Positions 52,133 to 60,230 of a DNA stretch of 64,000 nucleotides are shown here, one piece after another (position 1 is the first letter of the stretch; each line of letters begins with the position of its first letter). The notes under the pieces were generated by a model. The model was not told the origin of the DNA, did not search any database, and was given only the letters and a program-made list of their open reading frames with translations. Made by a program: the position numbers and the translations under genes. The stretch is from an uncultured Blautia sp. (GTDB lineage Bacteria; Bacillota; Clostridia; Lachnospirales; Lachnospiraceae). The DNA lies in assembly GCA_958367245.1 (NCBI GenBank), contig CATXEA010000016.1:14640-78639 (forward strand), read 5' to 3'.

Positions 52133-52323
52133 GTCTGAGATACCCTTTGTGCAATTCTTTATTTATTAAAGTATAAGTATAACACTGAATTGCGGGAATC
52201 GGTATATGTATAAGACAAAATTCGTGCTGTTTTCGGGCATTTCGTGACAAACTACTTGAAAAGAAAATTAGGAAGAAACAGGTATTTCTTTACATATTGT
52301 TCAGTTTTGACAAGATTGTTAAC

Positions 52324-52339
52324 TATAAGTTAGGTAACA
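52324..52339 (+). promoter_or_regulatory. Upstream copy of a palindromic operator-like sequence
   Basis: TATAAGTTAGGTAACA, identical to 52529-52544. Its core GTTAGGTAAC has inverted GTTA/TAAC arms, the symmetry expected of a LacI-family dimer. TTGACA lies at 52307-52312 just upstream. Two operators 205 bases apart could support looping. Confidence 0.55.
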
Positions 52340-52492
52340 ATAAAAAGGCATAAAGACTAAAAAAGTAAAAAATACATGGATAAACATGGGAATATAAACG
52401 ATGATAAAAAATAATGAAAAATAAGAAGGTGCAAAATGCACAATAAAACAGGGAGAATAATGAGGAAAATAAAATAAATGACAAAAACAGGA

Positions 52493-52521
52493 TTGACAAA
52501 ATGAGACGGGAGTGCTAGGAT
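52493..52521 (+). promoter_or_regulatory. Promoter of the LacI/carbohydrate operon
   Basis: Consensus TTGACA at 52493-52498, 17 bases, TAGGAT at 52516-52521 with TGC upstream (extended -10). The start would be near 52528, at the edge of the second operator. Confidence 0.7.
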
Positions 52522-52528
52522 ATACTCA

Positions 52529-52544
52529 TATAAGTTAGGTAACA
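52529..52544 (+). promoter_or_regulatory. Operator-like palindrome overlapping the start of transcription
   Basis: Second identical copy of TATAAGTTAGGTAACA, core GTTAGGTAAC, directly after the promoter and 24 bases before the regulator's start codon. Position and symmetry suggest autorepression by the LacI-family protein. Confidence 0.6.
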
Positions 52545-52567
52545 TATTTTGAGGGAAGACAGGAGGG

Positions 52568-53590
52568 ATGGTGAAGAGCTTGGCAGGACGAAGCACAGTG
52601 TCCATGCAGAATATAGCAGACGAGCTCGGAGTCAGCAAGGTTACAGTCTCTAAAGCCTTGAACGGCAAAGACGGCGTAGGCGAGGTTTTAAAAGAGAAGA
52701 TTCTGCAGAAAGCGGCAGAGCGAGGCTATGTGCTTCCAGATTACGGACAGAGGAAAGCGAGAACGGTCGGCATCATTATGAGTGAGCGTTTTAATTCCGG
52801 AGGCAGGGATCGGTTCTACATGGGAATGTATGACTCGATTATCCATGAACTGAGAATGCGGGCGTATTCCAGCGCAATGATTACGCCGAATCGTGAAAGT
52901 CTTGAACAGGATGTGGAGACACTTGAGAAACCGGGGATATTTGACGGATTGATTTTTCTCGGTATTCTGGATAAAAAGGTGCGGGAACGAATTGACCGGA
53001 TCGCACTTCCAAAGGTGTATGTGGATATCTATGATTCGACATACCACTCCGACTCGGTCGTAACTGAGAATATTTATTCTGCATACGAAATGACGAAGTA
53101 TCTGATCCGGAAAGGACACCGGGAGATTGGATTTGTCGGAACACTTGGTGTAACGACGAGCATTAATGACCGATATCTCGGTTATTTGCGGGCGATGCTC
53201 GAGGAGGGGCTTGCCCAGAACCCGGACTGGATGATTCCGGACAGAGACGCGGACGGAACGGCAGCGGAGCTGCTGCTTCCTGAGAAACTGCCTACAGCTT
53301 TTATGTGCAATTGCGATGAAACTGCATTCAGGCTGGTAAAGGCATTGAAACTGAAAAATCTGTCTGTTCCTGATGATGTGTCAGTAGCCGGGTTTGACAA
53401 TGATATCTATGCGAAGCTTTGTGAGCCTGCGCTTACAACGGTTGCGGCAGATATGGAAGAAATCGGCAGAATTGCCGTTGACAGCATTGCCAGATGCATG
53501 GAAGCTCCGGACACAGGGAATGGCGAGGTTTACCGGATTCCGGGTAAAATGGTTATAAGGGATTCGGTACGAGAAATGAGAGGAGAGTGA
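52568..53590 (+). CDS. LacI-family transcriptional regulator
   Basis: A 340-residue repressor-type protein. The N-terminal helix-turn-helix (MQNIADELGVSKVTVSKALN, about residues 15-35, with the hinge-helix segment after it) is followed by a periplasmic-binding-protein-like effector domain (about 65-335), with NGTA-type and DVSVAGFDNDIYA motifs. It probably controls the transporter and glycosidase genes behind it. AGGAGG ends one base before ATG 52568, which is too close; GTG at 52571 or TTG at 52580 may be the real start, changing the length by one to four residues. Confidence 0.9.
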   Translation: MVKSLAGRSTVSMQNIADELGVSKVTVSKALNGKDGVGEVLKEKILQKAAERGYVLPDYGQRKARTVGIIMSERFNSGGRDRFYMGMYDSIIHELRMRAYSSAMITPNRESLEQDVETLEKPGIFDGLIFLGILDKKVRERIDRIALPKVYVDIYDSTYHSDSVVTENIYSAYEMTKYLIRKGHREIGFVGTLGVTTSINDRYLGYLRAMLEEGLAQNPDWMIPDRDADGTAAELLLPEKLPTAFMCNCDETAFRLVKALKLKNLSVPDDVSVAGFDNDIYAKLCEPALTTVAADMEEIGRIAVDSIARCMEAPDTGNGEVYRIPGKMVIRDSVREMRGE

Positions 53591-53594
53591 AAAA

Positions 53595-54554
53595 GTGAAG
53601 GCAACGAAGAAAAAGAATTCTGTAAAGAAACCGAGATGGACCAGAAACGATACAGAGCTTTCGATTCTGGCACTGCCTACTGTAATATGGTATGTATTGT
53701 TCTGTTTCCTGCCGATGTTCGGTCTGATCATCGCATTTAAGAACTACAGGGTAACAGGTGGAAAGAGCTTTATATACAATGTTCTGCACAGTGACTGGTC
53801 CGGATTTAAAAACTTCGAGTTTCTTTTTAAATCCAAGGATTTATTCGTTATTCTGAGAAATACGATTCTGTACAATGTAGCGTTTATTGTGCTCGGTATG
53901 TTCCTGTCTGTGGGACTGGCGATTATGATCAGTCTTCTTCACAGCAAGCGCAAATCAAAGGTATACCAGACACTGATGTTCTTCCCGTACTTTATGTCAT
54001 GGGTAGTAGTGTCCTATTTCCTTGATGCGTTCCTGAATCAGGACAACGGTCTGATCAACAGTATGCTGCGCGATGGCGGCGGCGAGCCGGTTCGCTGGTA
54101 CATGAGTGCAGGCGTATGGCCTTTCCTTTTGATTTTTATGTATCTGTGGAAGTCAACCGGATACAACATGGTTATTTACCTGTCCAGTATCACAGGTATT
54201 GATACGACACTTTATGAGGCTGCGGTGGTAGACGGCGCAACGAAACGCCAGCAGGTATGGTACATTACACTTCCGTGTCTGAAGAATGTTATCGTTATGA
54301 TGTTCATTCTGAATATCGGAAAGGTATTCTACTCTGATTTCGGTCTGTTCTTCCAGTTGTCACAGGGAGCGTCGGGATCGATCTTTAACACGACTGCGAC
54401 AATCGATACATACGTATTTAATGCAATTCGTTCTTCAACACCGATCGGTATGACCTCGGCTGTTACATTCTTCCAGTCAGTAGCATGCTGTATCACGATT
54501 CTTATTGCGAATGCAATTGTGCGTAAGATAGATGAAGACAGCGCGATTATATAG
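53595..54554 (+). CDS. Carbohydrate ABC transporter permease (LplB/YtcP type)
   Basis: A 319-residue inner-membrane permease with six predicted helices and the EAA loop YEAAVVDGATKRQQVWYITLP near residue 210. The N-terminus is basic and cytosolic. This subfamily imports complex oligosaccharides together with a second permease and a binding protein, all present here. The start is a GTG, preceded by AGGAGAGTG, four bases after the regulator gene. No ATP-binding protein gene is present; a shared MsmX-type ATPase encoded elsewhere is expected. Confidence 0.88.
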   Translation: MKATKKKNSVKKPRWTRNDTELSILALPTVIWYVLFCFLPMFGLIIAFKNYRVTGGKSFIYNVLHSDWSGFKNFEFLFKSKDLFVILRNTILYNVAFIVLGMFLSVGLAIMISLLHSKRKSKVYQTLMFFPYFMSWVVVSYFLDAFLNQDNGLINSMLRDGGGEPVRWYMSAGVWPFLLIFMYLWKSTGYNMVIYLSSITGIDTTLYEAAVVDGATKRQQVWYITLPCLKNVIVMMFILNIGKVFYSDFGLFFQLSQGASGSIFNTTATIDTYVFNAIRSSTPIGMTSAVTFFQSVACCITILIANAIVRKIDEDSAII

Positions 54555-54566
54555 GAGGGGAGAAAG

Positions 54567-55493
54567 ATGGCAAAGAAAAAAGATGTCGTTGAGGAGCAGA
54601 ACAAGCTGAACCGGATATCGAAAAAATCAGATTTATGCTTTAACCTTGTGTTTATCATTCTGGCTCTCGTATGTATTATTCCGGTAATATTTATTTTCAT
54701 TATTTCTATCTCGTCAGAGGAATCAATCCGCCATATCGGATACCGCTTCATTCCTCAGTCGTTTTCGGCAGATTCCTATATCTTCCTCTATCGTGAGGCG
54801 AGTATGATTCTGCGCGCGCTGGGCATTTCCGTTGTTGTTACGGTAGTGGGAACTACCCTTGGCGTTATGCTGACAACGATGATGGGATATGTTATTTCAA
54901 GAAGCAATTACAGGTTAAAAGGTCTTGCTACGATGATCGTATTTATCCCGATGATTTTCAACGGCGGTATGCTTTCATCCTACGTAGTAAACACGCAGTT
55001 CCTGCACTTAAAGGACAGCATATGGGCGCTTATCCTGCCGCTGCTTGTTTCCTCATTCAATGTTGTAATTTGTAAGACCTTCTTCAAAACAAATATTCCG
55101 GAGTCTGTAATGGAGTCTGCGCAGATTGACGGCGCATCGCAGTTTACGATTTTTACAAGGATCGCACTGCCTCTTGCAAAGCCGCTGCTTGCTACAGTCG
55201 CTCTGTTCCTTACATTCGGTTACTGGAACGACTGGTTCCAGTCCTCCCTGTACATTACAAATACGAAGCTGTTCTCACTGCAGGCTCTTCTTGACCATGT
55301 ACAGAGAAATATTGAAATGATGGCAAACAATCCTGCGCTTGGAGCAACAATGGTGGAATACATCAACTCCATGCCGAAGGAAGGCGCGCGTATGGCAATG
55401 GCTATTATCATCATTATCCCAATCGCATGTACCTATCCGTTCTTCCAGAGATACTTTATCTCAGGTCTTACAGTAGGCGCGGTTAAGGGCTGA
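54567..55493 (+). CDS. Carbohydrate ABC transporter permease (LplC/YtcP type)
   Basis: A 308-residue permease with six helices and the EAA-type loop MESAQIDGASQFTIFTRIALP near residue 190. It is the second half of the membrane channel with the protein at 53595, and follows it by 12 bases behind AGGAGGGGAG. The region 55494-55579 after it holds a short CTGCC/GGCAG hairpin that may give the binding-protein message extra stability. Confidence 0.88.
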   Translation: MAKKKDVVEEQNKLNRISKKSDLCFNLVFIILALVCIIPVIFIFIISISSEESIRHIGYRFIPQSFSADSYIFLYREASMILRALGISVVVTVVGTTLGVMLTTMMGYVISRSNYRLKGLATMIVFIPMIFNGGMLSSYVVNTQFLHLKDSIWALILPLLVSSFNVVICKTFFKTNIPESVMESAQIDGASQFTIFTRIALPLAKPLLATVALFLTFGYWNDWFQSSLYITNTKLFSLQALLDHVQRNIEMMANNPALGATMVEYINSMPKEGARMAMAIIIIIPIACTYPFFQRYFISGLTVGAVKG

Positions 55494-55579
55494 TAAAAAA
55501 TGGAGATGTCCGGCGGCATTTCCGCAAAAATGAAAATGGCTGCCAAAAGGCAGTACAAAATATAAAGGAGGATTTTCAA

Positions 55580-57004
55580 ATGAAAATGAAACAGGTTCTT
55601 GCAGTGACACTGTCAGCAGCAATGGCAATCGGCGCATTCAGCGCTACAGGAGTAACTGCCGCAGCAGCAGACGATGTTGTGACACTGAAATGGGTGCAGG
55701 TAGGTAACGGTATGCCGGAGAACTACGACGCATGGCTTGCACAGATCAATCCATATCTTGAGGAGAAGATTGGCGTGAACGTAGACATGGAGATCGTTCC
55801 GTGGGGCGACTGGGAAAACCGCAGAAGTGTTATCACAAACTCAGGCGAGTATTTTGACATTCTCTTTACAGACCAGACAAGATACAGCTCTGAAGTATCT
55901 ACAGGTGTTCTCATGGACATCACAGAGCTTCTTCCGGAGAAAGCTCCTGAACTGTATTCCTTTATTCCTGAGGATTACTGGAAAGCAGTTTCTGTAAACG
56001 GACAGATTTACGGTGTTCCGACTTACAAAGACAGCTCCGTGACACAGTATTTTATCTGGGATAAGGATATCGCTGACAAATATGAAATTGACATCCAGAG
56101 CGTAACAGATTTTGACAGCCTGTATGAAGCTCTTACAAAGATTAAAGAGGGCGAAGGCGGCTCACCGTACTATATGTCAAAGAATGGTGCAGATTTCCTT
56201 GTAACAAACTACTTCGACCAGCTTGGCGCAGGTCTTTCCGCACTTGGTATCCGTTACGATGACGAGACAAAGACAGTTGTGAACCCGCTTGAGGATGAAG
56301 AACTTCTTTCCAAACTTGACGTAGTGCATAAAATGTATGTAGACGGAATCATCAACGGAGATGCTCCGACAGCAGATGACTCTAATAAATACAGAACATT
56401 CTTTACAGCTCAGGGATGGAGCGGAGCTGCTAAGTCTACATGGGGACCGAACAACGGTATCGCAAACTGTGAAGCAGTTCAGTTCGGTGATACAATCGTT
56501 TCCAACACATCTGTACGTGGTTCTATCAGCGGAATCTACTCAGGATGTAAGAACCCGGATAAAGCTCTTGAGCTTCTTCAGCTTGTAAACACAGACAGCA
56601 AGGTTCGTGACTGGCTGTACTACGGCGTAGAGGGTGAAAACTTCGAGTATACAGAGGATGGAACAGTAAACAGACTGAACAGCGACTGGAGCATGGCCGG
56701 TTATACACAGGGTACTTTCTTCGCAGTTTCTGATGTTGCAGGTCAGGAAGGACAGTGGGAAGAGGTTAAGACTCTGAACGAGAACGCTACACCGTCTGCT
56801 ATGCTTGGATTCGATATGGACACAAGTGAAGTTGAGACAGAGCTGGCAAACTGCCGCGCTGTATATGAGAAATACAAATCAGAGTTCTTCACAGGCGCTC
56901 AGGACCCGAGAGAACTGATTGAAACAATCAAGAGCGAGCTTGATGCAGCAGGATGGGAGACAGTCCGTGCAGCAGCACAGGAACAGGTTGATGCTACAAA
57001 GTAA
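55580..57004 (+). CDS. Extracellular carbohydrate-binding protein of an ABC transporter
   Basis: A 474-residue solute-binding protein for the two permeases. Residues 1-30 form a signal peptide ending VTAAAADD, and the mature domain begins VTLKWVQVGNGMPENYDAWLAQ. Late DUF3502-like features (residues 330-470) are consistent with the LplA-type family. Unusually for a Gram-positive binding protein it has no lipobox Cys in or after the signal peptide, so it would not be lipid-anchored by the normal route. Codon bias and an AAAGGAGG site suggest strong expression. Confidence 0.85.
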   Translation: MKMKQVLAVTLSAAMAIGAFSATGVTAAAADDVVTLKWVQVGNGMPENYDAWLAQINPYLEEKIGVNVDMEIVPWGDWENRRSVITNSGEYFDILFTDQTRYSSEVSTGVLMDITELLPEKAPELYSFIPEDYWKAVSVNGQIYGVPTYKDSSVTQYFIWDKDIADKYEIDIQSVTDFDSLYEALTKIKEGEGGSPYYMSKNGADFLVTNYFDQLGAGLSALGIRYDDETKTVVNPLEDEELLSKLDVVHKMYVDGIINGDAPTADDSNKYRTFFTAQGWSGAAKSTWGPNNGIANCEAVQFGDTIVSNTSVRGSISGIYSGCKNPDKALELLQLVNTDSKVRDWLYYGVEGENFEYTEDGTVNRLNSDWSMAGYTQGTFFAVSDVAGQEGQWEEVKTLNENATPSAMLGFDMDTSEVETELANCRAVYEKYKSEFFTGAQDPRELIETIKSELDAAGWETVRAAAQEQVDATK

Positions 57005-57024
57005 TAAATAATTATAAGCCATAA

Positions 57025-57074
57025 GGCTGCTGCAAATTGTGTATATATCTTATATTTCGCATTTTGCAGCAGCC
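57025..57074 (+). promoter_or_regulatory. Hairpin between binding-protein and mannosidase genes
   Basis: GGCTGCTGCAAA (57025-57036) pairs with TTTGCAGCAGCC (57063-57074) across a 26-base loop. No good T run follows, so it looks more like a 3'-end stabiliser or partial terminator that lets fewer transcripts reach the glycosidase genes. Confidence 0.5.
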
Positions 57075-57129
57075 ATTTTGTTTCTTGGAACGAAACGGAA
57101 ATAGCAAATGACAAAAGGAGTGAAAACAG

Positions 57130-60100
57130 ATGTGGTATATTGATAAAAGAATACAGGTAATCTGCGATGAGTTAAACAGACTGATCACAGTAAAGACGAT
57201 TCCGTTTGACTCTATTTCATACAAGGAAGGGCTGTTTTTCTATCCGGATCAGGCGGATAAAGAAGGCGGAGAGTGGAAGGAATTTTATCCAAAGACAATG
57301 AAATGGTACGGACCGGATCGCTACTACTGGTTCCGCACAGATTATACAGTGCCGCAGGAACTGGATGGAAAGGCACTTCGCCTTCATGTAAAAACCCAGA
57401 TTGATGAGTGGGATGACGCAAAAAATCCTCAGTTTCTTCTGTTTGTAAATGGAGAGGTTACACAGGGGCTTGACATGAATCACCGCATCGTACAGATGAC
57501 AGATGCGGCGAAGGCAGGCGATAGCTGGAGATTCGACATGCAGTCCTATACAGGTATTCTTTACTCTGAGTTCGATATGATTTTTGAGATGCAGCAGGTA
57601 GATCTTCGCGTAGAGAAGCTGTACTATGACCTTATTGTGCCGCTGCGGGCTTTTACACGTATGGAAAAAGACGACAAAGTTCGCATGGACATCGAGACAG
57701 TGCTCAACAATGCGATAAATATGCTGGATCTGCGCACACCGTATTCAGAAGATTTCTATAAGAGTATTGATGCGGCAGAGGAATATCTGGAAAAAGCTCT
57801 GTATCAGGATATGACAGGGTATGATGATGTAATTGCTACATGTATCGGACATACACATATTGATGTTGCATGGTGGTGGACGGTTTCCCAGACAAGAGAG
57901 AAGGTAGCAAGAAGCTTTGCAACGGTGCTGAAGCTTATGGACGAGTATCCGCAGTACCGCTTTATGTCAAGCCAGCCGCAGCTTTATCAGTTCCTGAAAG
58001 AACGCTATCCTGAGGTTTACGACCGCATCAAAGCGCGTATAAAAGAAGGCCGCTGGGAGCCGGAGGGCGGTATGTGGCTTGAGGCAGATACAAACCTTAC
58101 ATCAGGAGAATCTCTTGTGCGTCAGTTCTTCTATGGAAAGAAATTTTTCCGCGAAGAATTTGGCGTAGACAGTAAGATTCTGTGGCTGCCGGATGTATTC
58201 GGATATTCGGGAGCTCTGCCGCAGATTATGAAAAAGAGCGGTATTGAGTATTTTATGACAACAAAGCTTGCATGGAATCAGATTGACAAAATGCCGTACG
58301 ATACATTTATGTGGAAAGGAATTGACGGTTCTTCTATTTTTACCCACCTGATTACAACACTGGGCGTTGGACAGGACGAGGCAGATTTCTTTACCACATA
58401 TAATGGTATGCTTCACCCGGATGCGATTATGGGCGGATGGCACAGATATCAGAATAAAGATATCAATAATGACATTCTGATTGCCTTTGGCTACGGTGAT
58501 GGAGGCGGCGGCCCGACAAGAGATATGCTTGAGACTGCGAAGCGTATGGAGAAAGGAATCCGCGGTATTCCGAAGGTACGTCAGGAGTTTTCAAAGGTAT
58601 ACTTTGACGAGCTGTATGACCGCGTAAAGGACAGCAACAGACTTTCCACATGGGAAGGCGAGCTGTACTTTGAGTACCACAGAGGTACGTATACTTCTGT
58701 AGCGCGAAACAAACGCTCCAACAGAAAATCAGAAGAGATGATGATGGATCTGGAACTTCTGTGTACGCTGGCTGCAATGCAGGGCAAAAAGACTCCGACA
58801 GAGCAGCTTGAGCGTATGTGGAAGGTGATTTTGCTTAATCAGTTCCACGATATTCTTCCGGGCTCCAGTATCCATGAGGTATACGAGGTAACGAAGAAAG
58901 AATATGCGCAGCTTGAAGAGGAAGGCCGCGCTCTGATTGCTGACAGACTGGCAGAGCTCACCGGACAGGGCGAGAGCGTAACTCTGTTTAATACAGTCGG
59001 TTTTGAGAGAAATGACGTGGTACGTCTGCCTGAGACTATTACAGGCGCTCTTGAGGATGAAAACGGCAGGCGTTATCCGGTACAGACTCTTGAAGGCGAA
59101 TCCATAGCGTATGTAGAGGGGCTGCCGTCCAAGGGCTTCAAGTCCTTCCGCGTAGTAGAGGGAAACGCAGAGTCTGCATTCAGACAGTCCGGAAACACAC
59201 TGGAGACGCCGTACTATACAGTTGTTCTCGATGAAAAGGGTATGTTCTCCTCTATCTATGATAAGAAGAACCATCGTGAGATTTTGCAGCAGGGTAAAAA
59301 AGGCAATCGTTTCTGTATGTATGAGGACAAGCCGATGTATTACGACTGCTGGGATATTGATATTTACTATACAGAAAAAAGCTGGGATGCAGATCAGCTT
59401 ACAAAGATGGAATGGATTTCTGAAGGCCCTGTATGCACAGTGCTTGAAATCGAACGTCCAATCAGCAATTCCCTGATTCGCCAGAAGATTTACTTCTATG
59501 CGGATTCTCCGAGAATTGACTTTGAGACATGGGTAGACTGGAAAGAACATCAGCATCTTTTGAAGGTTCATTTCCCGATTGACGTACATACAGATGAAGC
59601 ATCTTTCGATATTCAGTTCGGTAATCTGACAAGAAAAGTTCACACAAATACAAGCTGGGATCAGGCGCGTTTTGAGTCCTGCGGACAGAAGTGGATGGAT
59701 CTTTCAGAAGGACATTACGGAGTCAGCCTTTTAAATGACTGCAAGTACGGTCATTCTGTAAAAGACTGTGAGATGGCGCTTACTCTGATTAAGTCAGGTA
59801 TTGAGCCGAACCCGACTGCAGATCAGGAAGAGCATGTATTTACTTACTCACTCCTGCCTCACAGCGGAAACCTGCGCGAGAGTAATACCGTCCATGAAGG
59901 CTACTGCCTGAACTTCCCGGTACATGTAAGCACGGGAAGCGCGTTTGGAAAGACAGACTCCTTTGTATCCTGTGACAGCAAAAATGTTATGATTGAGACT
60001 GTAAAAGAAGCAGAGGATGGAAACGGTATTATCATCCGTGCCTATGAGTACGAAAATTCACGTACACAGGCGGCCTTTGCGTTCGGTATGGGAAGAACGA

Positions 60101-60228
60101 TTGAAAGCGTACAGGAGTGCAATCTGATTGAAGAGCCGGAAGGCGAAATGATGGCGCATACAGACGACAGCTTCAGCTTTACAATCAAACCGTATGAGAT
60201 TAAGAGCTACAGGGTGGTGCTGAAATAA
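57130..60228 (+). CDS. Alpha-mannosidase, glycoside hydrolase family 38
   Basis: A 1032-residue enzyme without signal peptide, hence cytoplasmic. A beta-sandwich N-terminal region (about 1-235) precedes the GH38 domain, which has CIGHTHIDVAWWWT near residue 237-250 (zinc ligands His and Asp) and the nucleophile Asp355 in WLPDVFGYSG. Further family motifs are AFGYGDGGGGPTRDML near 456 and LLNQFHDILPGSS near 567. Long C-terminal beta domains follow. It releases alpha-linked mannose from imported oligosaccharides such as N-glycan or mannan fragments. It follows the binding protein behind AAAGGAG and precedes a GH3 gene by two bases. Confidence 0.95.
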   Translation: MWYIDKRIQVICDELNRLITVKTIPFDSISYKEGLFFYPDQADKEGGEWKEFYPKTMKWYGPDRYYWFRTDYTVPQELDGKALRLHVKTQIDEWDDAKNPQFLLFVNGEVTQGLDMNHRIVQMTDAAKAGDSWRFDMQSYTGILYSEFDMIFEMQQVDLRVEKLYYDLIVPLRAFTRMEKDDKVRMDIETVLNNAINMLDLRTPYSEDFYKSIDAAEEYLEKALYQDMTGYDDVIATCIGHTHIDVAWWWTVSQTREKVARSFATVLKLMDEYPQYRFMSSQPQLYQFLKERYPEVYDRIKARIKEGRWEPEGGMWLEADTNLTSGESLVRQFFYGKKFFREEFGVDSKILWLPDVFGYSGALPQIMKKSGIEYFMTTKLAWNQIDKMPYDTFMWKGIDGSSIFTHLITTLGVGQDEADFFTTYNGMLHPDAIMGGWHRYQNKDINNDILIAFGYGDGGGGPTRDMLETAKRMEKGIRGIPKVRQEFSKVYFDELYDRVKDSNRLSTWEGELYFEYHRGTYTSVARNKRSNRKSEEMMMDLELLCTLAAMQGKKTPTEQLERMWKVILLNQFHDILPGSSIHEVYEVTKKEYAQLEEEGRALIADRLAELTGQGESVTLFNTVGFERNDVVRLPETITGALEDENGRRYPVQTLEGESIAYVEGLPSKGFKSFRVVEGNAESAFRQSGNTLETPYYTVVLDEKGMFSSIYDKKNHREILQQGKKGNRFCMYEDKPMYYDCWDIDIYYTEKSWDADQLTKMEWISEGPVCTVLEIERPISNSLIRQKIYFYADSPRIDFETWVDWKEHQHLLKVHFPIDVHTDEASFDIQFGNLTRKVHTNTSWDQARFESCGQKWMDLSEGHYGVSLLNDCKYGHSVKDCEMALTLIKSGIEPNPTADQEEHVFTYSLLPHSGNLRESNTVHEGYCLNFPVHVSTGSAFGKTDSFVSCDSKNVMIETVKEAEDGNGIIIRAYEYENSRTQAAFAFGMGRTIESVQECNLIEEPEGEMMAHTDDSFSFTIKPYEIKSYRVVLK

Positions 60229-60230
60229 AA

